Shown here: piece by piece, positions 7,391 to 17,711 of the stretch
Position numbering within the stretch: position 1 is the stretch's first letter
How the letters are laid out: each line of letters begins with the position of its first letter
Assembly: GCF_003173735.1 (NCBI RefSeq)
Contig: NZ_CP029551.1
Coordinates: 2,504,001-2,568,000 of the forward strand
Direction: 5' to 3'
Length of the DNA stretch: 64,000 nt
Source of the DNA: Methylobacterium radiodurans
Lineage (GTDB): Bacteria; Pseudomonadota; Alphaproteobacteria; Rhizobiales; Beijerinckiaceae
Made by a program: the position numbers and the translations under genes
Notes under the pieces: generated by a model
Database searches by the model: none
Told to the model about the DNA's origin: nothing
What the model saw: the letters and a program-made list of their open reading frames with translations, nothing else

Positions 7391-8545
7391 TTAGGCCGTG
7401 CTCGCCCCCGCGCGCAAGCGGCGCGCGGGCTTCGGGCGGATGTCCATCGGGTTGCCGCGCCAGACCACGGCGTTGCGCATCCAGGCGCGGACCCAGAGCA
7501 GCGTAATCATCGCGTCGCGCACGAGAAGGCAGAGGAGGAGGCGCCGCGAGCGCTGCCAGCCGGCGCGGGCGGCGAGCGCGTACTCGGCACCGTAGGACAG
7601 GGCCGCAAGCCCGGCGAGGCCGACCCAGGTCTCCGGAGTCCCGGCGAGCAGGCCCGCCAGGAGGAAGGGCACCAGCACGCCGCTGGCGATCTCCGGCGCG
7701 AAGAAGAGCGGGAACGTCACCCGGCGCAGCCGCGCCCAGCGCAGCTGGCGCGACCAGACCTCGCGGCGGCGGCGCAGGCCCAGCGGCTGCTCGAACGGGG
7801 CCGGCACGAGGTGCACCCGGCGCCCGGCCGCCCGGACCAGCTTCGTCGCGGCCGCGTCCTCGGCGATCTCGGCGGCGAGCGCCCGGATGCCGCCCTGGCG
7901 CTCGAGGAAGGGCCGGTGCCAGAGCATGCTCTTGCCCTGCGCGAAGCCGAGGCCGAGCGCCTCGCCGGTATATTGCCAGCGCGCCTGCAGGGTGTTGAGG
8001 AACGCGCACTCCACCTCGGCCCAGAGGTTGCCGGGCCGCGCGCCCACCGGGGTCGAGCAGACGAGGCCGGTGTCGTCTCGCCAAGCCGCCTGCATCTGCT
8101 GAAGGTAGTCCGGCGGCATCAGCACGTTGGAATCGGCCAGCACGATCCAGTCGTGGCGCGCCGCCTCCCAGCCGCGCACGCAGTTGTTGAGCTTCGGGTT
8201 GTCGCTGACGCGCTCGTCGCCCACCAGCACCCGGGCCGGCACGGCCGGGTGCGCGGCGACCAGCCGATTAACGAGCGGCAGGACCGGATCGGCCGGATCG
8301 GCGACGCAGAAGACGATCTCGTAGTCCGGATAGTCGAGGCGGAAGCCGCGCGTCAGCGTCTCCTCGCTGAAGGTCTCCAGGCCGCAGACGGGCCGCACCA
8401 GCGAGACCGGGGCGCCGACCGGGAAGGCGGAGGGCCCACGTACCCGGCCGATGCGCCGGGCCGCGATTCCGAGGCTCGCGAGGTTGATCAGGGTGAGCAG
8501 GCCGCAGAGCGCCAGGGCCAGCGCGGTTGCGTTCGCCTCGATCAT
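7391..8545 (-). CDS. Ceramide glucosyltransferase-like family 2 glycosyltransferase
   Basis: A 384-residue GT2 enzyme. An N-terminal membrane anchor (about residues 5-28) precedes a GT-A domain with SLVRPVCGLE, the sugar-nucleotide DxD-like segment LADSNVLMPPDYL, and the QxxRW-like motif SRQLRWARLRR. Two or three more hydrophobic segments follow (about 280-360). The pattern matches ceramide glucosyltransferase/HpnI-type enzymes that glycosylate lipids on the cytoplasmic face of the membrane. Ceramide, hopanoid or another lipid acceptor are all possible; context does not decide. It is divergent from the deacetylase-family gene, with 115 bp between the starts. Confidence 0.82.
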   Translation of the reverse strand: MIEANATALALALCGLLTLINLASLGIAARRIGRVRGPSAFPVGAPVSLVRPVCGLETFSEETLTRGFRLDYPDYEIVFCVADPADPVLPLVNRLVAAHPAVPARVLVGDERVSDNPKLNNCVRGWEAARHDWIVLADSNVLMPPDYLQQMQAAWRDDTGLVCSTPVGARPGNLWAEVECAFLNTLQARWQYTGEALGLGFAQGKSMLWHRPFLERQGGIRALAAEIAEDAAATKLVRAAGRRVHLVPAPFEQPLGLRRRREVWSRQLRWARLRRVTFPLFFAPEIASGVLVPFLLAGLLAGTPETWVGLAGLAALSYGAEYALAARAGWQRSRRLLLCLLVRDAMITLLWVRAWMRNAVVWRGNPMDIRPKPARRLRAGASTA

Positions 8546-8660
8546 GCGGCCGTCGTCCCCGTCCCGGCCGCGACCTGCCGCCGCGCCGTTCCGCAGCCCC
8601 CTAACAGTCCCGCCGTATCAGTCTTATGACGGGGCCTCTCCCCGCATCGCCCGCGCCCGG

Positions 8661-9572
8661 ATGATCCCGCCGATCGTGTTCCACCCGGCCTACGAGGCCA
8701 GCCTGCCGGACGGCCACCGCTTCCCCATGCGGAAGTACGGGCGGCTGGCGGAGGTCGTGGCGGAGCGGGGTCTCGCGCCGCTCGGCTTCGTCCAGCCGGA
8801 GCCGGCCTCCGCGGCGCTGCTGGCCCACGCGCACGCGCCCGGCTACATCGACGCGGTGCTCGCCCACGACGTGCCGCGGGCGATCGAGCGGGCGATCGGC
8901 CTGCCGGTGACCGAGACGGTGGTGCGCCGTTCCCGCGCCTCGGTCGGCGGCACCCTGCTCGCCGCGCGCCTCGCGCTGGCGGAGGGCCTTGCCGGCAGCA
9001 CCGCGGGCGGCAGCCACCATGCCCGGCGCGAGCAGGGTGCGGGGTTCTGCGTATTCAACGACGTGGCGGTCGCCGCCCGCGCGCTCCAGCACGAGGGCGC
9101 CATCCGCCGGGCGCTCGTCGTCGATCTCGACGTGCACCAGGGCGACGGCACCGCCGACTGCCTCGCCTACGCGCCGGACCTCTTCACCCTGTCGGTTCAT
9201 TGCGAGCGGAACTACCCCACCCAGAAGATCCCGGGCGACCTCGACATCGGCCTGCCGGACGGAATGGAGGACGCGGCCTATCTGGACGTGCTCGCCGCGC
9301 GCCTGCCGCCGCTCCTCGACGCGCTGCGGCCGGACCTCGTGTTCTACAATGCGGGCGTCGATCCGCACCGGGACGACCGGCTCGGCCGCCTCGCGCTCAG
9401 CGACGACGGTCTCTACGCCCGCGACCGCTACGTGGTGGGAGAGGCGCGGGCGCGGGGCATCCCACTCGTGGCGGTGATCGGCGGGGGCTACACCCACGAC
9501 GTCGACGCCCTGGCGGGCCGCCACGCCCTCGTCTTCCAGGCGCTCGCAGCGGAAGCCGAGGCCGGAAGGTGA
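8661..9572 (+). CDS. Histone deacetylase-family (acetoin/acetylpolyamine amidohydrolase-like) hydrolase
   Basis: A 303-residue arginase/deacetylase-fold enzyme. All main active-site landmarks are present: the tandem histidines in GGSHHARREQGAGFCVFND, zinc ligands in DLDVHQGDGT and AGVDPHRDDRLG, and the GGGY tyrosine near the C-terminus (VIGGGYTHD). Bacterial members remove acetyl groups from small amines or proteins, or act on related amides. ATG 8661 fits the family N-terminus (IPPIVFHPAYEASLPDGHRFPM). It is a single-gene unit, divergent from the glycosyltransferase. The substrate is not predictable. Confidence 0.92.
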   Translation: MIPPIVFHPAYEASLPDGHRFPMRKYGRLAEVVAERGLAPLGFVQPEPASAALLAHAHAPGYIDAVLAHDVPRAIERAIGLPVTETVVRRSRASVGGTLLAARLALAEGLAGSTAGGSHHARREQGAGFCVFNDVAVAARALQHEGAIRRALVVDLDVHQGDGTADCLAYAPDLFTLSVHCERNYPTQKIPGDLDIGLPDGMEDAAYLDVLAARLPPLLDALRPDLVFYNAGVDPHRDDRLGRLALSDDGLYARDRYVVGEARARGIPLVAVIGGGYTHDVDALAGRHALVFQALAAEAEAGR

Positions 9573-9691
9573 CACGGCCGGAATGAACTGGGGACGGCGC
9601 CGGTGCTTAAACCATTTATGAAGCGTGCGGTGCACAATCGAGCCGTCGCGCCGAGGCGGCGGCGCGCCGGTTCGACTGTTGAGTGGCGGCG

Positions 9692-9871
9692 ATGCTCGGA
9701 CGGATCTGGGAAGGCACGAAGGTCACGCTGGCGTTGCTGGCGATGATCGCCGCGGCGCTGATCTCCGCCAACAAGCTCGATCACGGCCGGCGGGACGGCG
9801 CGCGCCCTGTCGATGTCGCGAGACAAGTGCCGACGGAACCGGCGGTCACCGGCTCCCTCGGCCCACGCTGA
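9692..9871 (+). CDS. Small single-pass membrane protein
   Basis: A 59-residue protein (62 if the GTG at 9683 is used). It has one hydrophobic helix (about residues 8-26, TKVTLALLAMIAAALISANK) followed by a polar, basic tail that ends TGSLGPR. I see no enzyme motif and do not recognise the family. It lies alone, converging with a small secreted glycine-zipper gene 13 bp beyond its stop. Confidence 0.5.
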   Translation: MLGRIWEGTKVTLALLAMIAAALISANKLDHGRRDGARPVDVARQVPTEPAVTGSLGPR

Positions 9872-9884
9872 GGCGGAGCGCGCC

Positions 9885-10157
9885 TCAGTAGCTGTAGTCG
9901 CGCCTGGGATAGCCGCGGCCCCCGTAACCGGGATCGCGCACGCGCGAGCCGTAATCGACGTCGCGACGCGCCTGTCGGTTGGCGAGCGCCCGGCCGGCGA
10001 GGCAGCCCGCCACGGCACCGACCACGCCGCGCTCGGCAAGGTAATGTCCGGCCACGCCGCCGATGATGGCGCCCTTGATGCAACCCTTGGCCTCGGCCGC
10101 GCCGACGCTCATCAGCGTCATGACGGCGATGGCCGATGCCTTCACGGCGATCCGCAT
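9885..10157 (-). CDS. Small secreted glycine-zipper protein
   Basis: A 90-residue protein with a clear signal peptide (MRIAVKASAIAVMTLMSVGAA, cleavage after AEA). A Gly/Ala zipper segment follows (GAIIGGVAGHYLAERGVVGA), with two cysteines, and then an Arg/Tyr/Asp-rich tail. Glycine-zipper segments of this kind pack into or against membranes. The start has a good AGGGAG Shine-Dalgarno. Two other proteins in this window share the plan (13774-14046 and 31021-31392). The role is unknown; an envelope-stress or structural role is only a guess. Confidence 0.7.
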   Translation of the reverse strand: MRIAVKASAIAVMTLMSVGAAEAKGCIKGAIIGGVAGHYLAERGVVGAVAGCLAGRALANRQARRDVDYGSRVRDPGYGGRGYPRRDYSY

Positions 10158-10305
10158 GGTGTTCTCCCTGAGAAATTGCCCGGGAGAAACGGCGGTGCCG
10201 GGGTGGCGTTCCGCGGAGTACGCCCACACCTGCCGGCGTTCGAACGATGGCTGGCGGACGCCGCCCCTCTGGAATAGCGTGGCGATGCGCCTGCGGAGTG
10301 CGATC

Positions 10306-10539
10306 ATGGCCCTGACCAAGCCCGACGACCCGCGCCGGACAGACCCCGACCAGCCGGGCAGCGAGCCGCGCGGCATGAAGCTGCTCCGCGTCTGGGTGCC
10401 CGACCCTGCGGCACCAGGCTTTCAGGTCGAGGCCAAGCGGCAGGCGGCCCTTATGCGCGGAGCCGCCGAGGAGGAGGAAGCGATGCGCTTCATCGCCGCA
10501 ACGGTCGAGTGGCCCGACGCGCGAGGCGCGGCGATCTGA
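10306..10539 (+). CDS. MazE-like antitoxin (DUF3018 type)
   Basis: A 77-residue protein whose middle carries the signature of the DUF3018/MazE-family antitoxins (LLRVWVPDPAAPGFQVEAKR), followed by an acidic helix with EEEEAM that would wrap the toxin. ATG 10306 has a GGAG seven bases upstream; ATG 10285 is an in-frame alternative. The toxin gene begins inside its 3' end (31-bp overlap), the usual toxin-antitoxin arrangement. The antitoxin is expected to neutralise MazF and, with it, to repress its own promoter. Confidence 0.82.
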   Translation: MALTKPDDPRRTDPDQPGSEPRGMKLLRVWVPDPAAPGFQVEAKRQAALMRGAAEEEEAMRFIAATVEWPDARGAAI

Positions 10540-10847
10540 TCACGGTCTCCGCCCCCGGCGCTTACAGGAAGCCGCGCCCCGCGGTCGTCGTGCAATCGGA
10601 TTGGCTGTCGGACACCGACAGCGTCCTGGTCTGCCTTCTGACGAGCACCCTGCGCAAGGCGCCGATCTATCGACTGACCATGCCGGCCGACGCGGATACC
10701 GGGTCGCGGACGGTGTCGCAGGTGATGGTCGACAAGGCCGCAGCGCTGCCGCGGGCCAAATGCGGCCCCGTCCTGGGCCGGCTGGCCGGGACCGAGCTGC
10801 TGGCGCTGAACCACATGCTCTCGCTCATGCTCGGCCTCGCCGATTGA
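10509..10847 (+). CDS. MazF-like mRNA interferase toxin
   Basis: A 112-residue PemK/MazF-fold protein. It has the typical opening RRGDLITVSAPGAYRKPRPA, the VVVQSD strand, the LLTSTL segment where the catalytic Ser/Thr lies, and a C-terminal LGRLAGTELLALNHMLSLML helix. Family members cut mRNA at short motifs; the cleavage motif cannot be predicted. Start is GTG 10509, inside the antitoxin gene, which couples their translation. The pair stands alone between a secreted protein gene and a converging aminotransferase, with no mobile-element genes nearby. Confidence 0.85.
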   Translation: MARRARRGDLITVSAPGAYRKPRPAVVVQSDWLSDTDSVLVCLLTSTLRKAPIYRLTMPADADTGSRTVSQVMVDKAAALPRAKCGPVLGRLAGTELLALNHMLSLMLGLAD

Positions 10848-10849
10848 GC

Positions 10850-10880
10850 GCCCCGGCCCGATCATAGGATCGGCCGGGGC
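10850..10880. terminator. Bidirectional hairpin terminator
   Basis: GCCCCGGCC pairs with GGCCGGGGC, and an inner GATC/GATC continues the stem past one bulged C. It lies just past mazF and just past the converging aminotransferase gene, so it can serve both. It has no T-run. Confidence 0.6.
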
Positions 10881-10889
10881 TCGGCAGCA

Positions 10890-12164
<1,275 letters not shown>

Positions 12165-12294
12165 CTAGGGGCGGGGGCCTGAGCCGGCAAGATGCTGCCG
12201 AGCCTGCGGGACACCACATGCCACGCGTGCCGGGCAGGGCTCCCGTGCCCCGCCCGCCCTCGCGAACGGGCCGGCGCGGCCTCATCTTTCCGGC

Positions 12295-13329
12295 ATGCTG
12301 CCGCTCTCCGTCCTCGACCTCTCCTTCGTGAATGCCGGCGCGACGCCCGCCGACGCGTTGCAGGACAGCCTCGCGCTGGCCCGGCACGTCGACACGCTCG
12401 GCTACCATCGCTACTGGCTCGCCGAGCACCACGCCCTGGCCTCGGTCGCCAGCCCCGCGCCCGAGATCATGATCGGTCAGGTCGCGGCGGCGACGCACCA
12501 TCTCAGGGTCGGATCGGGCGGCATCATGCTGCCGAACCACGCGCCCCTGATGGTGGCCGAGCGGTTCAAGCTGCTTGAAGCCCTCTTTCCCGGACGGATC
12601 GATCTCGGGCTCGGCCGCGCGCCGGGCACGGACGGCATCACGGCACGAGCGCTCCGCCGCCGGGAGGATCCACGCGAGGGCGATCCCTTCCTCGAACGGC
12701 TGCAGGAACTGCTGTTCTTCGGCGCGGGAGGATTTCCGGCCGGGCACCCGTTCGCGGAGATCGAGGTCATGCCCGCGGGCGTACCGCTGCCCCCGCTCTT
12801 CCTGCTCGGCTCCTCCGACTATAGCGGGGCGCTCGCGGCCCGGATCGGCTGCGGCTTCGCCTTCGCGCAGCATTTCGGAAGCTCCGACGCGGCGGAGGTG
12901 CTGCGGGCCTATCGGCGGCAGTTCCAGTCCTCGCGGCTCGGCGAGCGGCCCCACGCCATCCTGGCGCTGGCGGCGGTCTGCGCGGAGACCGACGAGGAGG
13001 CCGAGCGGCTCGCCATGAGCCCGCGTCTCGCGACGCTGCGGCGCGAGCGCGGCGTGTACGGCCCGATCCCGAGCCTCGCGGAGGCCGAGGGCTACGCCTA
13101 CTCGGGCTCTGAGAAAATTCGGATGGAGCGCGGCCGCGAGCGCCTGCATGTGGGCTCGCCCGAGACCCTGCGGGCGAGGCTCGCGGCGCTCGCCGCGGAG
13201 GCGGAGGCCGACGAGATCATGATCGTGTCGAGCATCCACGATCAGGCGGCGCGACGGCGATCCTACGCGCTGATCGCCGAGGCGTGGGGCTTGGCGGCCA
13301 AGCCCGGCCCCGGCGATCGTTCGATCTGA
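12295..13329 (+). CDS. Luciferase-like (LLM class) flavin-dependent oxidoreductase
   Basis: A 344-residue TIM-barrel protein of the bacterial-luciferase-like family, MsnO8/YhbW branch. It opens LSVLDLSFVNAGATPADAL, then GYHRYWLAEHH, VGSGGIMLPNHAPLMVAE and RIDLGLGRAPGTD, all standard for the group. The C-terminal GSPETLRARL segment is also typical. Members use FMNH2, usually from a partner reductase, to oxidise small organic substrates; neither substrate nor partner is visible. It is monocistronic, and the next gene converges 4 bp beyond its stop. Confidence 0.9.
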   Translation: MLPLSVLDLSFVNAGATPADALQDSLALARHVDTLGYHRYWLAEHHALASVASPAPEIMIGQVAAATHHLRVGSGGIMLPNHAPLMVAERFKLLEALFPGRIDLGLGRAPGTDGITARALRRREDPREGDPFLERLQELLFFGAGGFPAGHPFAEIEVMPAGVPLPPLFLLGSSDYSGALAARIGCGFAFAQHFGSSDAAEVLRAYRRQFQSSRLGERPHAILALAAVCAETDEEAERLAMSPRLATLRRERGVYGPIPSLAEAEGYAYSGSEKIRMERGRERLHVGSPETLRARLAALAAEAEADEIMIVSSIHDQAARRRSYALIAEAWGLAAKPGPGDRSI

Positions 13330-13333
13330 CCCC

Positions 13334-13606
13334 TTACCAGCGGCAGACGCGGCGCGGCCCGTAGGGCGTCGGGCGCAGGAAGCAGCGGCGGCCGTAGAAG
13401 CCGCGTGGCGGGCCGGCGAAGGGACGGCAGCGGCCGTAGGGCCCGCGCGCCCAGCCCGGGCCGCAGCCCTGGGCCACCGTCTCGATCGGAGACTGACCCG
13501 CGAGCGGCGTGCCGACGCCGAGGGGCGCGGCCTGTGCGGTGGAGGCGGCGCCGAGGCCGCCGAGCGTCAGGGCGGCGGCGAGGCCGAGAATCGTCCGTTT
13601 GGCCAT
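13334..13606 (-). CDS. Small secreted Cys/Gly/Arg-rich protein
   Basis: A 90-residue protein with a signal peptide (about residues 1-26, ending in AQA). The mature part carries GCGPGWARGPYGRCRPF and a second cysteine pair around RRCFLRPTPYGPRRVCRW. The GCG-PGW-RGPYGRC pattern is one I associate with small exported proteins in Methylobacterium and relatives, whose function is unknown. Four cysteines could make two disulfides in the periplasm. Nothing else nearby explains it. Confidence 0.7.
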   Translation of the reverse strand: MAKRTILGLAAALTLGGLGAASTAQAAPLGVGTPLAGQSPIETVAQGCGPGWARGPYGRCRPFAGPPRGFYGRRCFLRPTPYGPRRVCRW

Positions 13607-13773
13607 GAGCGGTTGTCCTCCTGTTCCCGGGTCGGAGCGGTGTCGCGGGAGGCGACACCTTGACCGTGTGCCGATCTAGGCGGCTCGCGCCCTGTTGGAA
13701 GCCGGCCGAACATGACGATTTGGACAGGTTCCGGCGGCCCCTCCACCCGAGGAGGCTTCGCGCCGGCAGCCGC

Positions 13774-14046
13774 TCAGCGGTGGCGGCGATGGTGACGGCG
13801 ATGGTGGCGCCGGCCGGGCAGGTCGGTGCGGTAGGCGCGCCGGCCCGGATCGATCCCGAGCGCGCCGTTCACCGTGCCGACCGCACCGCCGACGGCGCCG
13901 CCCACCACGCCGCCGATCGGGCCGCCGACCCGGTTGCCCTCGGCCGCGCCGCGGTTCACGCCGCCGACGAGGCCCTGCGCCTCGGCGATTCCGCCGAGTG
14001 TCAGGGTGGAGACCGCGAGCGTCGCGGCGACGAGGAGGTGCTTCAT
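13774..14046 (-). CDS. Small secreted glycine-zipper protein with His/Arg tail
   Basis: A 90-residue protein with a signal peptide (MKHLLVAATLAVSTLTLGG, cleavage after AEA). A strong glycine-zipper stretch follows (GGPIGGVVGGAVGGAVGTV), and the tail is rich in histidine and arginine (RRHHRRHHRRHR), which might bind metal or anionic polymers. Family and function are unknown. It is on the minus strand, with no partner in an operon. It shares its architecture with the proteins at 9885-10157 and 31021-31392. Confidence 0.65.
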   Translation of the reverse strand: MKHLLVAATLAVSTLTLGGIAEAQGLVGGVNRGAAEGNRVGGPIGGVVGGAVGGAVGTVNGALGIDPGRRAYRTDLPGRRHHRRHHRRHR

Positions 14047-14431
14047 GGCGGTGTCCTCTCGTTGATGGCGTGCCCCGTGCCGGTCCGGCGCGTGCGGGAG
14101 CAGGTCTTGGTCAACGGTCGCGCCCGCGGTTTGTGGCATCGGCCGGAGCTCGATTTCTGTGGAGCACGACCGAGTTGCCCGCTCTGGCGCGGGCGGGCGC
14201 CCGCTGATAGAAGCCGCCCCATGCGAGTAGGCGCAGTTCTCTTCCGCGGCCGTCCGGCGACGCGAATTACGGGCCCGGCCTCCGCCTGAGTGCCGCGGGA
14301 GACGCGGCATCGCGGATGCCGGGACGCGGGATCCTCCGCACCCCCGCCGGCGCTAGCGGCGCCGGACCCGCCGAGACCTCAGCCGCACGGCCCCGACCGG
14401 GCCCGACGCCTTCCCCAGGACGCCCGAACCG
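14047..14431. other. Intergenic region upstream of ileS, with leader hairpin
   Basis: 385 bases between the divergent glycine-zipper gene and ileS. I see no convincing gene. A 22-codon frame (14221-14289) precedes a perfect 7-bp hairpin, TGCCGCG/CGCGGCA, at 14291-14309, about 120 bp before the ileS start. This could be a leader or attenuator, but no isoleucine codon run and no T-box is apparent. Confidence 0.35.
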
Positions 14432-17407
14432 ATGAGCGACGCGACCCCCGCCGACACCGCGGCCACCCGCGACTATTCCAAGACCCTGTTCCTGCCCCGC
14501 ACCGACTTCCCGATGCGCGCCGGCCTGCCGACCCGCGAGCCGCTGCTCCTCGAGCGCTGGGAGAAGACGGACCTCTACGGGCAGCTGCGCGCGCGCGGGC
14601 AGGGCCGGCCGAAATTCGTGCTGCACGACGGCCCTCCTTACGCCAACGGCAACATCCACATCGGCACGGCGCTCAACAAGATCCTGAAGGACGTGATCGT
14701 CCGCTCGATGGGCGCGCTCGGCTACGAGGCGAACTACGTGCCGGGCTGGGACTGCCACGGCCTGCCGATCGAGTGGAAGATCGAGGAGCAGTACCGCGCC
14801 AAGGGCCGCAACAAGGACGCGGTGCCGGTGATCGAGTTCCGCCAGGAATGCCGCGCCTTCGCGGCCCAGTGGCTCGACGTGCAGCGGGCGGAGTTCCAGC
14901 GCCTCGGCGTCACCGGCGACTGGGCCCATCCCTACGCCACCATGGCGTTCCCGGCGGAAGCCGCCATCGCCGACGAGCTGATGAAGTTCGCGATGTCCGG
15001 CCAACTCTACCGCGGCTCGAAGCCGGTGATGTGGTCGGTCGTCGAGAAGACCGCCCTCGCCGAGGCCGAGGTCGAGTACGAGGAGCACATCAGCGACACG
15101 ATCTTCGTCGCCTTCCCGATCCGCAAGGGCGGGGAGGGCGCTCTGGCCGGCGCGCGCGTGGTGATCTGGACCACGACCCCCTGGACGATTCCCGGCAACC
15201 GCGCCGTCGCCTACTCGAAGAAGATCGCCTACGGGCTCTATCGCGTCACGGCCGCGCCCGAGGACAACTGGGCCAAGACCGGCGAGAGCTACATCCTGGC
15301 CGACGCGCTGGCCGCTGGCGTGTTCAAGGCGGCGCGGGTCGAGAGCTTCGAGCGCGTGGCCGACGTCTCGGCCGCCGATCTTGCCGCCCTGACCCTCGCG
15401 CACCCGCTGCACGGGCTCGGCTACGGCTTCGACGTGCCCGTCCTCGACGGCGACCACGTCACCGACGAGTCGGGCACCGGCTTCGTCCACACCGCGCCGA
15501 GCCACGGCCGCGAGGATTTCGAACTCTGGATGGCGAGCGGCCGCCTGCTTCGCGAGCGCGGCATCGACACGACGATTCCCTACACGGTCGATGCCGACAG
15601 CGTACTCACCGAGGCCGCACCCGGCTTCACCGGCACTCGCGTGCTCACCCAGAAGGGCGAGAAGGGCGACGCCAACAAGGCCGTGATGGCCGCACTCACC
15701 GAGGCCGGCGCGCTGATCGCCCGGGGCGTGCTGCGCCACCAGTACCCGCATTCCTGGCGCTCGAAGAAGCCGGTGATCTTCCGCAACACGCCGCAATGGT
15801 TCATCGCCATGGACCGGCCGGTGGACAGCCTCGGCAACCGCACGCTGCGCGAGGTCGCGCTGCAGGCGATCGACGACACCCAGTGGGTGCCGCCGCAGGG
15901 CAAGAACCGCATCAACGGCATGGTGGCCAACCGCCCCGACTGGGTGGTCTCGCGCCAGCGCGCCTGGGGCGTGCCCATCACGGTCTTCGTCAATCGCGAG
16001 ACCGGCGAGATCCTGCGCGACGAGCGCGTCAACGCCCGCATCGTCGAGGCCTTCCGGCAGGAGGGGGCCGACGCGTGGTTCACGGACGCGGACGGCGCCC
16101 GCTTCCTCGCGCCCGAGCACGATCCGGCCGCCTACGAGCGGGTGACGGACGTGCTCGACGTCTGGTTCGATTCAGGCTCGACCCACGCCTTCGTGCTCGA
16201 CGATCCGGAGGCCTTCCCGGGACTATCGGGCGTCACGCGCCGCCGCGACGGCGGCGAGGACCGGGTGATGTACCTGGAGGGCTCCGACCAGCACCGCGGC
16301 TGGTTCCAGTCCTCGCTGCTCGAATCCGCCGGCACGCGGGGCCGCGCCCCCTATGACATCGTCCTGACCCACGGCTTCGTGCTCGACGGCAAGGGGCTGA
16401 AGATGTCGAAGTCGAAGGGCAACGTCGTAGCCCCCCAGAGCGTGATCAAGGATTCGGGCGCCGACATCCTGCGCCTCTGGGTCGCGGCCTCCGACTACAC
16501 CGACGACCTGCGCATCGGCCCGGAGATCATCAAGACCTTCGCGGAGACCTACCGGAAGCTGCGCAACTCGCTCCGCTGGATGCTGGGCTCGCTCGCCCAC
16601 CGCGTCGAGGGGGACGACGTGCCGCTCTCCGAGATGCCCGAGCTGGAGCGGCTGATCCTGCACCGGCTGGCCGAGCTCGACGCCGAGATCCGTGAGGCCT
16701 ACGCGGCCTTCGACACCAAGCGGGTGGTGGCGCTGCTCAACGGCTTCATGACGGGCGACCTGTCGTCCTTCTACTTCGACGTGCGCAAGGACGCGCTCTA
16801 CTGCGACCCGGTCTCCTCGGTGCGTCGCCGGGCTTCGCTGCAGGTGATCGACGAGGCCTTCCGGCGGGCCGCGATCTGGCTCGCCCCGGTGCTGGCCTTC
16901 ACGGCCGAGGAGGCTTGGCTCGACCGCTACCGCTCCGAGACCGGCTCGGTCCACCTCCAGACGCTGCCGCACACCCCGGTCGAGTGGCGCGACGACGCGC
17001 TGGCCGAGCGCTGGCAGAAGATCCGCCGCGTGCGCCGCGTCGTGACCGGCGCCCTGGAGATCGAGCGCGCGGCCAAGCGCATCGGCGCGAGCCTGGAGGC
17101 GGCCCCCGTGGTCCACGTCGCCGACCCGGATCTGCTGGCGGCGGTCGAGGGCGTCGATTTCGCCGACATCTGCATCACCTCCGACATCACCGTGGTGGCG
17201 GGGGAGGGGCCGGCCGAGGCCTTCCGCCTCGACGAGGTCCGGGGCGTCGCCGTCGAGCCGCGCCCGGCCGAGGGCCGCAAATGCGCCCGCTCCTGGCGCG
17301 TGACGCCGGAGGTCGGCCAGGACGCGGAATATCCCGACGTCACGCCCCGCGACGCGCAGGCCCTGCGCGAGTGGGACGCCGCCCACCCGGAAGCGAGCGC
17401 GGCGTGA
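14432..17407 (+). CDS. ileS: Isoleucyl-tRNA synthetase
   Basis: A 991-residue class I aminoacyl-tRNA synthetase that charges tRNA-Ile. The KMSKS loop is intact ([10 protein letters not shown], about residue 655). The nucleotide-binding signature reads HIGT ([15 protein letters not shown], about residue 75), where textbook IleS has HIGH. The editing domain is present ([13 protein letters not shown], about residues 245-257), as is the anticodon-binding helix region. The C-terminal zinc site known from E. coli is degenerate: only one cysteine (KCARSWRV) of the four remains. I believe the latter is common in alphaproteobacteria. Downstream is lspA, a frequent neighbour of ileS. Confidence 0.97.
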   Translation: MSDATPADTAATRDYSKTLFLPRTDFPMRAGLPTREPLLLERWEKTDLYGQLRARGQGRPKFVLHDGPPYANGNIHIGTALNKILKDVIVRSMGALGYEANYVPGWDCHGLPIEWKIEEQYRAKGRNKDAVPVIEFRQECRAFAAQWLDVQRAEFQRLGVTGDWAHPYATMAFPAEAAIADELMKFAMSGQLYRGSKPVMWSVVEKTALAEAEVEYEEHISDTIFVAFPIRKGGEGALAGARVVIWTTTPWTIPGNRAVAYSKKIAYGLYRVTAAPEDNWAKTGESYILADALAAGVFKAARVESFERVADVSAADLAALTLAHPLHGLGYGFDVPVLDGDHVTDESGTGFVHTAPSHGREDFELWMASGRLLRERGIDTTIPYTVDADSVLTEAAPGFTGTRVLTQKGEKGDANKAVMAALTEAGALIARGVLRHQYPHSWRSKKPVIFRNTPQWFIAMDRPVDSLGNRTLREVALQAIDDTQWVPPQGKNRINGMVANRPDWVVSRQRAWGVPITVFVNRETGEILRDERVNARIVEAFRQEGADAWFTDADGARFLAPEHDPAAYERVTDVLDVWFDSGSTHAFVLDDPEAFPGLSGVTRRRDGGEDRVMYLEGSDQHRGWFQSSLLESAGTRGRAPYDIVLTHGFVLDGKGLKMSKSKGNVVAPQSVIKDSGADILRLWVAASDYTDDLRIGPEIIKTFAETYRKLRNSLRWMLGSLAHRVEGDDVPLSEMPELERLILHRLAELDAEIREAYAAFDTKRVVALLNGFMTGDLSSFYFDVRKDALYCDPVSSVRRRASLQVIDEAFRRAAIWLAPVLAFTAEEAWLDRYRSETGSVHLQTLPHTPVEWRDDALAERWQKIRRVRRVVTGALEIERAAKRIGASLEAAPVVHVADPDLLAAVEGVDFADICITSDITVVAGEGPAEAFRLDEVRGVAVEPRPAEGRKCARSWRVTPEVGQDAEYPDVTPRDAQALREWDAAHPEASAA

Positions 17408-17711
17408 TACGGTCTCCAGGCCGGCACGACGACCTCACGCGCATCCCCTCTCCCCGCGCGCGGGGAGAGGGCCGCGTCTCCCCCTTGTCGGGGAGCGTGG
17501 CGAGGCGGCAGCCGACGGTGAGGGGGCTTCGCTGGAAGAGGCTCTTCCGGAGCCGCCCCCTCACCGCCGCTCCGTCTTCACCTGCGCTATCCGCAGGCAC
17601 GACAGGGTGCCTGCGGACCTCTCCCCGCAAGCGGGGAGAGGGGTGTGCCCCAGCCGTTGAAGCGCTGGGCCGCCGGAAGCATCCCTTCGGCATCGCGGGT
17701 CGGGCGCGCCC
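17408..17711. repeat. Mosaic palindromic intergenic element between ileS and lspA
   Basis: 304 bases without a gene, filled by nested inverted repeats. At 17446-17471 there is a perfect 26-bp palindrome (CCCTCTCCCCGCG and its complement). At 17618-17641 the same arm recurs as CCTCTCCCCGC-AA-GCGGGGAGAGG. Between them are GTGAGGGGGC/GCCCCCTCAC around 17519-17570, GGAAGAG/CTCTTCC around 17535-17550, and CCGCAGGCAC/GTGCCTGCGG at 17591-17616. The arrangement resembles repetitive extragenic palindromes of rhizobia and methylobacteria. The same arm at both ends suggests one unit about 200 bp long. Confidence 0.7.
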
